A stretch of 64,000 bases of DNA. Origin: Phycisphaeraceae bacterium (GTDB taxonomy: Bacteria > Planctomycetota > Phycisphaerae > Phycisphaerales > UBA1924). The DNA is taken from assembly GCA_020639155.1 (NCBI GenBank), contig JACKHF010000001.1, forward strand, positions 1,860,001 to 1,924,000. The letters are read 5' to 3'. Under the pieces are notes generated by a model. That model saw only the letters and a list, made by a program, of their open reading frames with translations, had not been told where the DNA came from and did not search any database. This document shows, piece after piece, positions 25,305-35,052 of this stretch (within the stretch, counting starts at the first letter, position 1; every line of letters begins with the position of its first letter). A program made the position numbers and the translations under genes.

Positions 25305-28300
25305 TTATGTATCAGCACGTACTTGCTGGGCTTCAAACCCAAAGCGGTGTTTGAGCTCTTGTCCCCAGCAATACAGAATTGGAACTACAAACCACGTCAG
25401 CGACGCGACAGCCATTCCGCCGAACGTCGGAATAGCCATGGGAATCATGATGTCGGAACCTCTGCCACTGCTTGAGAGTACCGGGAGCAGAGCTAAGACT
25501 GTTGTTGCGGTTGTCATCACGGCGGCTCGGATTCGTAGCCGTCCGCCGCGGACTACCGCGAGCCGGATTGCTTCGATGGAATGTGGCTTCTCTTCAAGCA
25601 TTGTCTGTTCGATTCGGGTTGCCATGATGACGCCATCATCTGTCGCAATACCGAACAATGCGAGGAACCCAACCCACACCGCTACACTGAGGTTGTAGGG
25701 CTTGATCTGCAGAAACTCACGCATGTTTACGCCGAGCAGTGCGAAATCCATGAACCATGGCTGCGCGTATAGCCACAGCATCAGGAAACCTCCGCTCCAC
25801 GCAACAAAGACGCCACTGAACACCATCAGCGTGACACTAACCTTACGAAACTGCAGATAGAGCAGAAGAAAAATTACTGCAAGTGAAAGTGGGAGCACGA
25901 TCATCAGTCGCTTCGCAGCGCGCACCTGATTCTTGTACGAACCAGCAAACTCGTAGCTGACCCCGGCTGGCACTTCCAAGTCACCAGACTTGATCTTGTC
26001 TTTGATATATCTGGACGCGTCATCAACAACGGATACTTCAGCATTGCCGGGTACTTTGTCGAAGAGCACGTACGATACAAGGAACGTGTCCTCGCTCTTA
26101 ATCATCTGAGGACCGCGACGATACTGAATAGTCGCAAGTTCTCGCAGCGGCACCTGGGCTCCTGCGGGTGTTGGCACAAGAATGTCACCGAGTGTTTCGG
26201 GCTCATCGCGAAGTTCACGCATGTACCGAACGCGAATCGGGTATCGCTCTCTTCCCTCAACGGTCATTGCCAGCGGTTTTCCGCCGATCGCAACCTCAAT
26301 GACCTGCTGCACATCTGCAATCCTGAGTCCATAGCGTGCGATCTTCTCTCGATCAATCTCGATTTCTAGATATGGTTTTCCGACAACCCGATCTGCGAAA
26401 ACGGCTGCGGGTTGCACGGAAGGCACCTCCTTGAGAAGGCGCTCCAACTGCAGTCCAAATGACTCGATCGATTCGAGATCAGGTCCGTACACCTTGATGC
26501 CCATCGGCGCCCGAAAACCCGATTGCAGCATGACGACTCGTGTTTCGATTGGCTGAAGCTTGGGAGCGCTCGTGACTCCTGGCATATCTGCCGCTGCAAC
26601 AATCTCGTTCCAGATGTCCTGCGGGGACTCGATCGTGTCACGCCACTGGCGAAAGGGTCGGCCTTGGTTATCCTCGATAAGGTTGCCGCGCTCGTCTCGA
26701 ACAAAGTCACCTACGCTCACATCATATCGGAAGCTCAGGCGTCTGCCGAATGCATCTTCCATGTATTCGCTCTTGTATTGGATGATAGTTTCGATCATCG
26801 ACGTCGGCGCAGGATCGAGCGGGCTCTCAACACGACCGATCTTTCCAACGGCAAGTTCAACCTCCGGCACACTCATGATTCGAAGATCAAGCTCTTTCAA
26901 GATGTCAGTCGCCTCTCCGATTGACGCGTGAGGCATCGTTGTCGGCATGTATAGAAACGCCCCCTCATCAAGTGCTGGCATGAACTCGCTGCCCATACCT
27001 GGAAATGTGTGGGCAATGTCAACCATGATTGCGCGCTGTCGTACCGATGCGGGCAGCCAGCCCCACACTCGTTCAAACCCCAACCAGATAGTCGATCCGA
27101 CCATCACCAGCATGACAACAGGTGTTAGTGCCACCAGCTTGTGTCTGAGCGTCCACGCCAGAATGGAGGGGAAGGCAACGCGAAGACACCAAAATGCGAG
27201 CAGAATCAGGCCGACAACAACGCCAATGAAGAGCGTATTCTGAATAACACCAGCTTCGGGTCCAACGGGTTCCCACGTTGATGCAAGCGTGACGAGAACG
27301 ACTCCAACGGCAATCAGATTCGCCGACCACTGGCATGCGCGTGCCAGTGTGCGGTTCAGATACGGCTGCGCGATGTAATACACTCCGAATCCCGCAAGAA
27401 CGAGCCCCCCTGCGGCATGAACAAACAGCAGAACAACAAGCCCGCCAACGAGCAGCGCGCCCGCACCAGCTGTTCGCATGAAGCGATCGCGAACGCGGTA
27501 CCCAAGAAGCACATGGGCTACTGCAGGCAAAATCGTCAGCGCAATTATAACTGATGAGAGCAGTGCGAACGTTTTGGTGTACGCGAGCGGCTTGAACAGC
27601 TTTCCTTCGGCAGCCTCCATCGTGAACACAGGGAGAAATCCAACGACCGTTGTCGCAACTGCGGTGAGCACGGCTCCACCGACCTCCGCTGAAGCTTGAT
27701 AGATCACCTCAAGTCGGGAATCTTCTGGATTCGCTTCTTCAAGGGCACGGAGTATGTTCTCACTGAGCACGATCCCCATGTCCACGACGGTACCGATTGC
27801 TATAGCAATCCCAGAGAGCGCCACGATATTTGCATCTACTCGAAACAGCTTCATACCGATGAACGTCATCAGGACAGTGATCGGGAGCATCGCGCCGATC
27901 AAAATGCTGCTGCGCAGGTGCATGACCATGAGCACGACGACAATGATGGTGACAAGCACCTGCTGCTCAATCGCACTGTTCAGTGTCTTCAGAGTTTCCT
28001 GTATCAACCCGGTTCTGTCATAGAACGGCACAACTGTCACACGACTCTCTGTGCCGTCTGGAAGCATCTTGCTTGGTAAACCGGATGCAATATTGTTGAT
28101 TTTCTCCTTGACTCGTTGGATTGTTGCCATTGGGTTTTCGCCGTATCGAACGACGACGACCCCTCCAACCGTTTCTGATCCTGCCTTTGTCAGCACGCCT
28201 CGCCGAAGTGCCGGACCGAGTGATACCGTGGCGATATCACCAACAAGAATCGGTTGCGTCTCCCTTGATGTAATCGCAGCGAGTTCGAGATCGCTCGGGT

Positions 28301-29111
28301 CCTGAATGAATCCGATGCCACGTATGACATACTCAGCGCGGTTCACCTCGATCGTTCTTGCGCCCACGTCGAGGTTGCTCTGACGGACCGCATCGATCAC
28401 CTGTCCAAGCGTGATCCCGGCTGCGCGCATCGCGTCTGGGTTTACATCGACCTGATACTCTTTGACAAAGCCGCCAATCGATGCAACTTCGGCGATGCCC
28501 TGCACGCCGGCGAGCTTGTACTTGACAATGAAGTCCTGGATCGATCGGAGTTCGTCGAGATCCCATCCGCCGGTTGGATTCCCATCAGCATCGCGTCCTT
28601 CCAGCGTGTACCAAAAGACCTGGCCGAGTGCAGTTGCATCAGGGCCGAGTGACGGTACGACACCAGTGGGGAGGGTGCCTGAAGAGAGTGAGTTCAGCTT
28701 TTCAAGCACACGCGATCGGGACCAGTAAAAGTCAATCCCATCCTCGAAGACGATGTAGATCGTTGAGAACCCGAATACCGAGTAGCTTCGAACATCCTTG
28801 ACGCCGGGAATGCCGAGGAGTGAAACTGTGAGCGGATAGCTGATCTGGTCGTCGATGTCCTGTGGGCTTCGTCCGGGCCACTCCGTGAACACGATCTGCT
28901 GGTTCTCGCCAATGTCAGGTATCGCATCCACTGGCACAGGGTTTCTTTGAAAATCACCCACGTTCCAGTCGAATGGCGCAACCAGCAAGCCCCAGAGGAT
29001 TGTGCCACCGAGCAGCACCGCTACAACGAGTTTCTGCTCAAGACAGAACCGAATAACAGTGTTCACTATGCCCCGAGGTTGGGAAGAGTTTGTGTTTGAG
29101 GTGTTACTCAT
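25305..29111 (-). CDS. cusA: Heavy-metal efflux RND transporter, CusA type
   Basis: 1268 residues. Inner-membrane pump of a tripartite Cu(I)/Ag(I)-type exporter. RND features: N-terminal helix then VPVDAIPDIGENQQIVFTEW and GRSPQDIDDQISYPLTVSLL, TM4 with the proton-relay pattern IAIAIGTVVDMGIVLSENI (HME rather than multidrug type), and the C-terminal twin GIATDDGVIMATRIEQTM. A hydrophobic insertion between about residues 560 and 690 carries extra membrane helices (ALLVGGLVVLLFVHAAGGLV, FIGVVVGLILLAFWCLRVAF), so the protein is longer than the 1040 residues of E. coli CusA. The start ATG 29111 overlaps the end of cusB by 8 bp. Confidence 0.93.
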   Translation of the reverse strand: MSNTSNTNSSQPRGIVNTVIRFCLEQKLVVAVLLGGTILWGLLVAPFDWNVGDFQRNPVPVDAIPDIGENQQIVFTEWPGRSPQDIDDQISYPLTVSLLGIPGVKDVRSYSVFGFSTIYIVFEDGIDFYWSRSRVLEKLNSLSSGTLPTGVVPSLGPDATALGQVFWYTLEGRDADGNPTGGWDLDELRSIQDFIVKYKLAGVQGIAEVASIGGFVKEYQVDVNPDAMRAAGITLGQVIDAVRQSNLDVGARTIEVNRAEYVIRGIGFIQDPSDLELAAITSRETQPILVGDIATVSLGPALRRGVLTKAGSETVGGVVVVRYGENPMATIQRVKEKINNIASGLPSKMLPDGTESRVTVVPFYDRTGLIQETLKTLNSAIEQQVLVTIIVVVLMVMHLRSSILIGAMLPITVLMTFIGMKLFRVDANIVALSGIAIAIGTVVDMGIVLSENILRALEEANPEDSRLEVIYQASAEVGGAVLTAVATTVVGFLPVFTMEAAEGKLFKPLAYTKTFALLSSVIIALTILPAVAHVLLGYRVRDRFMRTAGAGALLVGGLVVLLFVHAAGGLVLAGFGVYYIAQPYLNRTLARACQWSANLIAVGVVLVTLASTWEPVGPEAGVIQNTLFIGVVVGLILLAFWCLRVAFPSILAWTLRHKLVALTPVVMLVMVGSTIWLGFERVWGWLPASVRQRAIMVDIAHTFPGMGSEFMPALDEGAFLYMPTTMPHASIGEATDILKELDLRIMSVPEVELAVGKIGRVESPLDPAPTSMIETIIQYKSEYMEDAFGRRLSFRYDVSVGDFVRDERGNLIEDNQGRPFRQWRDTIESPQDIWNEIVAAADMPGVTSAPKLQPIETRVVMLQSGFRAPMGIKVYGPDLESIESFGLQLERLLKEVPSVQPAAVFADRVVGKPYLEIEIDREKIARYGLRIADVQQVIEVAIGGKPLAMTVEGRERYPIRVRYMRELRDEPETLGDILVPTPAGAQVPLRELATIQYRRGPQMIKSEDTFLVSYVLFDKVPGNAEVSVVDDASRYIKDKIKSGDLEVPAGVSYEFAGSYKNQVRAAKRLMIVLPLSLAVIFLLLYLQFRKVSVTLMVFSGVFVAWSGGFLMLWLYAQPWFMDFALLGVNMREFLQIKPYNLSVAVWVGFLALFGIATDDGVIMATRIEQTMLEEKPHSIEAIRLAVVRGGRLRIRAAVMTTATTVLALLPVLSSSGRGSDIMIPMAIPTFGGMAVASLTWFVVPILYCWGQELKHRFGFEAQQVRADT

Positions 29112-31149
29112 GCGGTTGTCCCTCGTTGGGATTTCCGTGAGTGTCAGGAGCAGTTGTATCAGGTGTGAGTGGAGGGAACGCGTCACGGATCTCGCCGCAT
29201 CGCAGCATGAACGCGCCGAAGTACGGGTTATTGATGCGTGAATCACGCTGGAGCCATTCCGCGCCCTTGTCGTCGAACGCCATTGGGCAATACGCGATGT
29301 GCCATGTATCGCTACCAAAGTGCCCAAACTGCCGTTGCAGGTCGATGATCGCTTGGCTCATTGACTCAAATCTCACTCGCGCAGCATCAATGTTTTGGGG
29401 TGGAGTTTCAACTTTGAGCATGTGGCGGATGGATCGCCACGTGCCTCGTGAATCACCAACGAGACCGGTTTCTGTGACAAAGGAAAGTGCGGTGTTCAGG
29501 TCGTGGATAGCATCAAGGGACTTTGAAAAGTCGTCAGCCGCGAGCTGCTCCTGTAACGTAAAGTACGAGGTATAGATCGGCTTGAGTGAGTAGATAAACT
29601 CATCAGGAACTGAAGAAGTGTCGTTGCCACGGATGGAGTGCTCAGCATGGGCAGCGTTTGGTGATCCAGGTGCGGGCATCATCATGCTCGGTTTGGCAAC
29701 AATCTGCATTGCACTGTCAACTCTGAAAGCGCCGTGCGTGACAACAGACTCTCCCTCTGTCAGACCATCGACAACAATATAGAAGTCTCCCGCACGAGGT
29801 CCCAGCGTTATCTGCCGACCCTCGTACGTTGGTGAATCTGTATCAGGAATCTCAACATAGACGATCGACCGTTTCCCGGTGAAGAGCACCGCACTCCGTG
29901 GAACGACCAGCGGCTTTGCGGTAGACGAGGGGTCGCCAACAATGCCAAGCGATTCTGCGGGAACAAGGTCCATGCCGCAGATATCGCATGTCCCTGGCGC
30001 GTCTTTCACAATCGATGGATGCATCGGGCTCACCCATTGTCCAGCGAGTTCGTCACTGACAACGGCCCCTGAAGCAGCAACACGCATTCGAACAACAGCG
30101 GAGGCAAACATACCCGGCTTGAGCTTGCGATTTGTATTGTCAACGGCGACTCGCACGGCTGCTGTGCGAGTACGCTCATCAACGATCGGTTCGATAAACG
30201 AAATGCGACCCGTGAATGTTTCGCCGGGATGGGCCTCGACAGTGAACTGTACTGACTGACCCCATTGAAGCAACGGAAGCTGCGATTCGTACGCCTCCAT
30301 GTCAAGCCACAAGTGGGACAGGTCTGCAACCGTGGCGACGGGATCACCGGTCTGAACATAATCGCCTTCACGTACACCAAGATGGGTCACAACGCCTCCG
30401 ATCGGCGCGTAAATAGTCAGCTGCTGTGTGTTGAGTGTGCCAGTCTCAATCGAGGCGAGTTGTTCCTCAGTGATTCCAAACAAACGGAGCTTTTCGCGTG
30501 CAGCGATCAAGGTGTCGTTCGTTGTGCTGCGTACAAGTTCGCTCGTTGATGTATTCGTGTTTGCAGCAATCTTGGCCTGGCGAAACTCTTCGAATGCTGT
30601 CATCAACTCGGGGCTGTATACCTCAGCGATATGGTCACCCTTTGCGACCGGAATGCCGAGATAGTTCACGAACAGTCGTTCTATTCTTCCCGGGAAATAG
30701 GCTGTCAATCTCGCGACCGATGTCTCATCGAACGCCACCTTCCCATACAACCGCACTTCTGCAGTTGGAAAGAACCGGGCCACACTGGTTGTATCAACCC
30801 GACTCGTTCGTGATGCCGATGCGTCGAGAGTGATTCGACGCTCGTTTTCAACCCCGCCGATCTCTTTCACCGGAATCAGGTCCATAAAACAAATGGGGCA
30901 TTTGGCGTTTGGATCTGGAAGCCGGACGGACGGATGCATTGAGCAGGTGTACATCGTTGGTTCGGTATTGGGATCATTGCTCTGCGGGACAGTCGAGCCA
31001 GCAGACACATCCGGCGCAGTTGGTGATGGTCTGCCAATGCTGTACCCCATGATCAGTGCAGCGAGAATGAGAAGCAATGCAACACCTGCCGATGTGTGCT
31101 TCCAAATCCAGCGAACGGTGGGATGTGAATGCAGTCTGCTCCACCTCAT
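29104..31149 (-). CDS. cusB: Heavy-metal efflux periplasmic adaptor, CusB type, with two metal-binding domains
   Basis: 681 residues, longer than standard CusB. After a membrane anchor (ALLLILAALIMGYSIG) comes a heavy-metal-binding domain (MYTCSMHPSVRLPD...CPICFMDLIPV). The HlyD-type hairpin and beta-barrel follow (GRIERLFVNYLGIPVAKGD, PIGGVVTHLGVREGDYVQTG). Then comes a second metal-binding domain (WVSPMHPSIVKDAPGTCDIC-GMDLVPA) and a C-terminal DUF3347-like helical domain (SLKPIYTSYFTLQEQLAADD). It links the inner-membrane pump to the outer-membrane channel and hands over metal. Start and stop overlap the neighbouring genes (4 bp with cusC, 8 bp with cusA), so translation is coupled. Confidence 0.92.
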   Translation of the reverse strand: MRWSRLHSHPTVRWIWKHTSAGVALLLILAALIMGYSIGRPSPTAPDVSAGSTVPQSNDPNTEPTMYTCSMHPSVRLPDPNAKCPICFMDLIPVKEIGGVENERRITLDASASRTSRVDTTSVARFFPTAEVRLYGKVAFDETSVARLTAYFPGRIERLFVNYLGIPVAKGDHIAEVYSPELMTAFEEFRQAKIAANTNTSTSELVRSTTNDTLIAAREKLRLFGITEEQLASIETGTLNTQQLTIYAPIGGVVTHLGVREGDYVQTGDPVATVADLSHLWLDMEAYESQLPLLQWGQSVQFTVEAHPGETFTGRISFIEPIVDERTRTAAVRVAVDNTNRKLKPGMFASAVVRMRVAASGAVVSDELAGQWVSPMHPSIVKDAPGTCDICGMDLVPAESLGIVGDPSSTAKPLVVPRSAVLFTGKRSIVYVEIPDTDSPTYEGRQITLGPRAGDFYIVVDGLTEGESVVTHGAFRVDSAMQIVAKPSMMMPAPGSPNAAHAEHSIRGNDTSSVPDEFIYSLKPIYTSYFTLQEQLAADDFSKSLDAIHDLNTALSFVTETGLVGDSRGTWRSIRHMLKVETPPQNIDAARVRFESMSQAIIDLQRQFGHFGSDTWHIAYCPMAFDDKGAEWLQRDSRINNPYFGAFMLRCGEIRDAFPPLTPDTTAPDTHGNPNEGQPHE

Positions 31150-32570
31150 GGCTTGACCTCCGACTGAACTTGACCATTGGATCTCGTGGGAATGCTCGTT
31201 CCCACAAGGGATTCAAGCTCTGCAAATGCGATGTTCTGGTCTGCTCTGGCACGTTCAAGCGCTATCGCAAAGTCGAGCAATGTGCGCTCCGTGTCGAGCA
31301 CGTCCGTAAGACTTGATTCTCCAGCACGAAAACCTGTCAGAGTTGCCTGAAGTGATTCTTCTGCCTTCGGTATCAGGGTGTCTTGATAGAGCGCGGCTCG
31401 TCGATCTGCATCTGTGTGATCAAAGTACACGCGATGAATACGTGCTGCGAGGGAGTTCGACTGGCTTTGGCGTTCGCTCAGAAGGGACAGTTGTTTGGCG
31501 AAGGCTTCGCGCACTCCTGCATTGTACTTTTCCCTCCACAGAGGAAGGCTCACTCCAAGGCTCACCATAACTGGATCATCACCGCTTTCAGCGATCGAGC
31601 TGTCCATCGCTTCGCCTGTAAAGATGTAGTCGATTCCAGCCGTGAACTGTGGTAATCCGTCAAGTCTTGCAGCCTCCACGAGCAGATGTTGCTGCTCTGT
31701 TTGTTTGTCAAGTGACAGAAGTATCTGGTTGTATTGAAGGGCGAGCGTGATCAGCGATTCCGCGTCAGCGTCAACTCGAACCGTTGGTGTTGTGGGCAAC
31801 TCCGGCACGTCTGAATCGGCAGCTCGGTTCAGCGCAGCGTTCAGTTCCGCAGTATACGCGGGACGCATTGAGTGCAGTTGCACAAGACGATCCTCAAGCT
31901 GGCCAAGCTCAACCTGCACGCGCATGAGTTGCGGATGCGAGCCTGTTCCAACGCGGTATTTTGCCCGAACAATCTCTTCGATCGACTGTAAGAGATCAAG
32001 ATTTTCCGAGGCGATGTGAGTTGCTGCATCAAGATACGCAAGCTCGTGAATCGCATTGACAACGCGCTGTCGAACGCGCAATCGAGTTGATTCAAGCTGT
32101 AGCCATGCAGCATCTGCGGCTCTCGATGCTGCATCCGCTCGTGATCGCAATGTGCCGGGCCAAGGAAACGATTGCGAGATACCAAGCCTTGCCTGCTGTG
32201 GTCCTACGCGAGTTTCGACCTCATCAAGGAAGACGCCGAGTGTCAGCTTTGGATCGGGCAGCGCTCCTGCTTGTGGTGAACGTTCAGCCGCAGTACGCCA
32301 TTGATGAAATGCCGCAGCCACGTCCGGATTGTGTTCCAACGCATATCTGATGAACTCCTCAGATGTCGTGCCGTTTATTGATGTGGAAGCACTTCCATTA
32401 CCGACTGCTGTTTGGTCAGACAGCAAAGAAACGTTTGCGTCGTGCTCCATCGTACGAGATCGGAACTGATGCCAGTCCTGATAGGCTGTCTCATCAAATG
32501 GAGAGGTACAACCAGCGAACAGAATCATGCTTGCGCTTGACACAGCGCAGAAACGCAGGTGTGAAACCAT
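31146..32570 (-). CDS. cusC: Outer-membrane efflux lipoprotein, TolC/CusC type
   Basis: 474 residues from ATG 32570, which has AGGAG 6 nt upstream; the longer frame to 32621 lacks one. A lipoprotein signal (SHLRFCAVSSASMILFAGC) precedes two TolC-type halves of long alpha-hairpins (TSEEFIRYALEHNPDVAAAF, PGTLRSRADAASRAADAAWL, and later SLTDVLDTERTLLDFAIALE). It forms the outer-membrane duct of the CusCBA-like pump. Its TGA overlaps the cusB ATG (ATGA). Confidence 0.9.
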   Translation of the reverse strand: MVSHLRFCAVSSASMILFAGCTSPFDETAYQDWHQFRSRTMEHDANVSLLSDQTAVGNGSASTSINGTTSEEFIRYALEHNPDVAAAFHQWRTAAERSPQAGALPDPKLTLGVFLDEVETRVGPQQARLGISQSFPWPGTLRSRADAASRAADAAWLQLESTRLRVRQRVVNAIHELAYLDAATHIASENLDLLQSIEEIVRAKYRVGTGSHPQLMRVQVELGQLEDRLVQLHSMRPAYTAELNAALNRAADSDVPELPTTPTVRVDADAESLITLALQYNQILLSLDKQTEQQHLLVEAARLDGLPQFTAGIDYIFTGEAMDSSIAESGDDPVMVSLGVSLPLWREKYNAGVREAFAKQLSLLSERQSQSNSLAARIHRVYFDHTDADRRAALYQDTLIPKAEESLQATLTGFRAGESSLTDVLDTERTLLDFAIALERARADQNIAFAELESLVGTSIPTRSNGQVQSEVKP

Positions 32571-32667
32571 GACAGGCTCCTGAAGACCTGGATAAAGAGG
32601 ACCAACGCCACAGAACAGCACGCGTGACCATTGAATCAGCGCGCGGAACTCCTATGAATGCATTGGT

Positions 32668-33093
32668 CTACGTTCGCCAGATGCCCAGAATGGCCTGCGT
32701 TTCGTTGTGGGTGTAGTTCGTGAGAGCGGAGAGAGATGATGCGTATCGAAAGCGAATGGGTTTGGTCGAGATGAGAAGTGGATAACTCTCGCCTGAGCAA
32801 CTCTGAATCGCAACAAGTGTTGAGTGATCCGTCTGAGGTAGTGGCGCAGTCGGATGTGGTGCCTCATCAGGAGCAGAAACGCCACATGTGCATGCGCCAC
32901 CGCTCATGGGGCAGAATGTTTCTTCAATCTGATCGCCGCAGCACGTTGTGCGAACAACAGTCTGCATACACCCGGATTCCGAGCAGTTGTGCGCAGTCCG
33001 TCGTGCCGAACCGAGGCCATATCCCACAGCGGGTAACCCGGACAAGAGAAAAAGGAGGATGGCAAAGAAACGGGTCATTGCTGAAAGTCTCAT
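32668..33093 (-). CDS. Small secreted Cys-rich protein heading the Cus-like operon
   Basis: 141 residues. A signal peptide (AMTRFFAILLFLLSGLPAVGYG) is followed by a Cys-rich middle (HNCSESGCMQTVVRTTCCG, then FCPMSGGACTCGVSAPDE) and a proline/His-containing linker. The cysteine pairs suggest metal binding in the periplasm. No family recognised. It precedes cusC by 97 bp on the same strand and is probably the first gene of the metal operon. The start may be ATG 33093 or 33078; neither has a clear ribosome site. Confidence 0.65.
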   Translation of the reverse strand: MRLSAMTRFFAILLFLLSGLPAVGYGLGSARRTAHNCSESGCMQTVVRTTCCGDQIEETFCPMSGGACTCGVSAPDEAPHPTAPLPQTDHSTLVAIQSCSGESYPLLISTKPIRFRYASSLSALTNYTHNETQAILGIWRT

Positions 33094-33503
33094 CGGGCTT
33101 AGAGTGCCGAACAGTCTATTTTAGAGCATTATTTCTATCTAGCGATGGTCTCTGAAAAAGATAATCTGGCCCAGAGGCATGGTTGACGTCCGATTTGTGA
33201 GTCCGAGAGTCATGCTATCTACATGCCCTGACCAACGGCTTCCCGAATATGACCGACTGAGCATGCTCCATAGGCGGTCAGGCGTACTCGGTCGCCGAGT
33301 TTGCTTCCTCCAGAAACTGGATTTCCACTTTCACGAGTCGTGAAATCCGAGCTTCTGTACTCAAATCGCAGACCTGGCACACGAAAAGTTCAACTGGTGT
33401 CCTGTCACCCTGTATTCTGTTGCTCCCTTTCGTTTCTCTTTCGAGCCGCGACACGGTCGGATTGGCCGGTGCTGGTTCCGGCAAATCGTGATAGACTTGG
33501 CAG
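33094..33503. other. Intergenic/divergent control region with one dispersed repeat
   Basis: About 410 bp between the metal operon and the serine hydrolase gene. On the minus strand a TAAAAT hexamer lies near 33117-33122, about 25 bp before the first metal-operon gene, but without a good -35. The 25-bp repeat copy sits at 33388. Otherwise no supported feature. Confidence 0.45.
33388..33412 (+). repeat. 25-bp dispersed repeat, left flank of the serine hydrolase gene
   Basis: It begins GTTCAACTGGTGTCC and contains the short inverted repeat GGTG-tcctgt-CACC. It matches the copy at 34975-34999 at 21 of 25 positions in the same orientation, and both run into pyrimidine-rich tracts. Confidence 0.6.
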
Positions 33504-34931
33504 ATGAAGAAATGCCTCATCGCCGCCGCGCTGACATCCTGTGCTTTGCTGCAGGGATGTGCCTTGCACGCGCATCGGGACAGCGCACTGACGCAATCGC
33601 AACTCGCCCGTGTGCATGAGATCGCCCGTCATGCTGTTGAGGAAGAGGGCATCGTCGGACTTTCGATCGCTATCGCGGTTGGTGGCGAGGTGGTGCTGGC
33701 CGAAGGCTATGGGTACGCCGACCTTGAGAGGACTCGACCCGCAACAGCGGACACGATCTACGACATCGCATCCACGGGCAAGCAGTTTACTGCCGTGGCG
33801 ATCCTCCGGCTTTTCGATGATGGCGCGCTGGGTCTTGACGATCGCATCCACGACATCGTGCCCGCAACCCCGACGCACTTTCCAAATGCAACGATCGCCG
33901 AGTTGCTCAATCACACCTCAGGGTTTGTAAGCGGCACACTCGATGAGCTTGACCCGCCTGCAGGTCTGGACCGACCTCGCGCAGGGCTCGAAGTGCTCGA
34001 TGATGTCGAACTTCATCAGGACCATACAGAGTTTGCGCTCTCAGAAACATTCCAATATTGCAACTCCGGATATCTTCTGCTTGGAGTTGCTGTGGAGGCA
34101 GTTTCGGGCAAGGCGTATCCCGAGTATGTGCGCGATCGGCTGCTTGCACCAGCGGGAATGCGCAGCGCAACTGTGTACAAACGGCCAGACACACCGGATA
34201 TGGCCGACTCGCTGCACCGCTCTGACGAAGGTGTCCGGCGGGTGCCCTTGATTCATATGTCCGTCTACGCGGGGCAGGGTTCCATCTGCAGCAGTGTTGT
34301 TGATTTGTTGCGTTGGAACAGCGCACTTGAACGCGGAGCAGTTATGAGCAAATCTGCTCTGGAGCGCTTCCGTGAGCCAGGCTTGGTTCATGGTTGCACT
34401 GAGACAGCGAGAATGCCGTACGGCATGGGGCAGCGGCTCGGTGAGTTCTTCGGTCACAGAAAGATCGGGCATACGGGCACATACGAAGGTGGTTCTGCGG
34501 TTCTTGCCACGTATCCCGACGCGGAGATGACTATCGCTGTCGCAACGAACACGAATGGACGAGGCGTGCCACACGCTCGCACGATCGAGGGGCGCGTCGC
34601 CGCACAACTGCTTGGTATTGAGCTTTTCAGTCAGCCCGTACCTATCCGTCCGATCCCGGAACACGTTCGCAATCGCATCGAGGGTGTCTATATCGATGGC
34701 AACAATCGCTTTGAGGCGCGAGTCGTCGATGATGCCCTGCATGTCATCCTGAACGGAAACACCGTAGAACAGTTGCGATGGACTGGGGATCTGAACTTTC
34801 GGGATACCGACAACCCGGCTGTGCGCGAGTGGTTCGTCATGGATGGCGAGACAGCAGGGTGGTGGATCTATGAAGTAGACGGGCTTTGCATGAACGTTGC
34901 GAGAAGGAAGTGCTTGCAGGACGATCGTTGA
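33504..34931 (+). CDS. Serine hydrolase, beta-lactamase/PBP4-like fold (class C type), lipoprotein
   Basis: 475 residues. A lipoprotein signal peptide (KKCLIAAALTSCALLQGC) is followed by a beta-lactamase-fold domain with the full catalytic set: S90-T-G-K93 in IASTGKQ, Y185-C-N in QYCNSGYLLLG, and H323-T-G in GHTGTYEGG. A C-terminal domain of about 110 residues (PIRPIPEHVRNRIEGVYIDG onward) is typical of esterase/peptidase members rather than true resistance enzymes. It probably acts in the periplasm on peptides or esters. It stands alone and is bracketed by the two best copies of the 25-bp repeat. Confidence 0.88.
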   Translation: MKKCLIAAALTSCALLQGCALHAHRDSALTQSQLARVHEIARHAVEEEGIVGLSIAIAVGGEVVLAEGYGYADLERTRPATADTIYDIASTGKQFTAVAILRLFDDGALGLDDRIHDIVPATPTHFPNATIAELLNHTSGFVSGTLDELDPPAGLDRPRAGLEVLDDVELHQDHTEFALSETFQYCNSGYLLLGVAVEAVSGKAYPEYVRDRLLAPAGMRSATVYKRPDTPDMADSLHRSDEGVRRVPLIHMSVYAGQGSICSSVVDLLRWNSALERGAVMSKSALERFREPGLVHGCTETARMPYGMGQRLGEFFGHRKIGHTGTYEGGSAVLATYPDAEMTIAVATNTNGRGVPHARTIEGRVAAQLLGIELFSQPVPIRPIPEHVRNRIEGVYIDGNNRFEARVVDDALHVILNGNTVEQLRWTGDLNFRDTDNPAVREWFVMDGETAGWWIYEVDGLCMNVARRKCLQDDR

Positions 34932-34974
34932 TCCCGGTGTATTCTATACATATCACGGATCATGGTGATGAATA

Positions 34975-34999
34975 GTTCAACTGGCGTCCCGTTAACCTG
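34975..34999 (+). repeat. 25-bp dispersed repeat, right flank of the serine hydrolase gene
   Basis: It begins GTTCAACTGGCGTCC and lies 44 bp after the hydrolase stop, followed by a T/C-rich tract. A weak ATCAC/GTGAT hairpin precedes it. Confidence 0.6.
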
Positions 35000-35052
35000 A
35001 TTTTTCTTCGCTATTCTCGTCTTCCGTTAATCCGTCTGGAGGTGCATCACTC

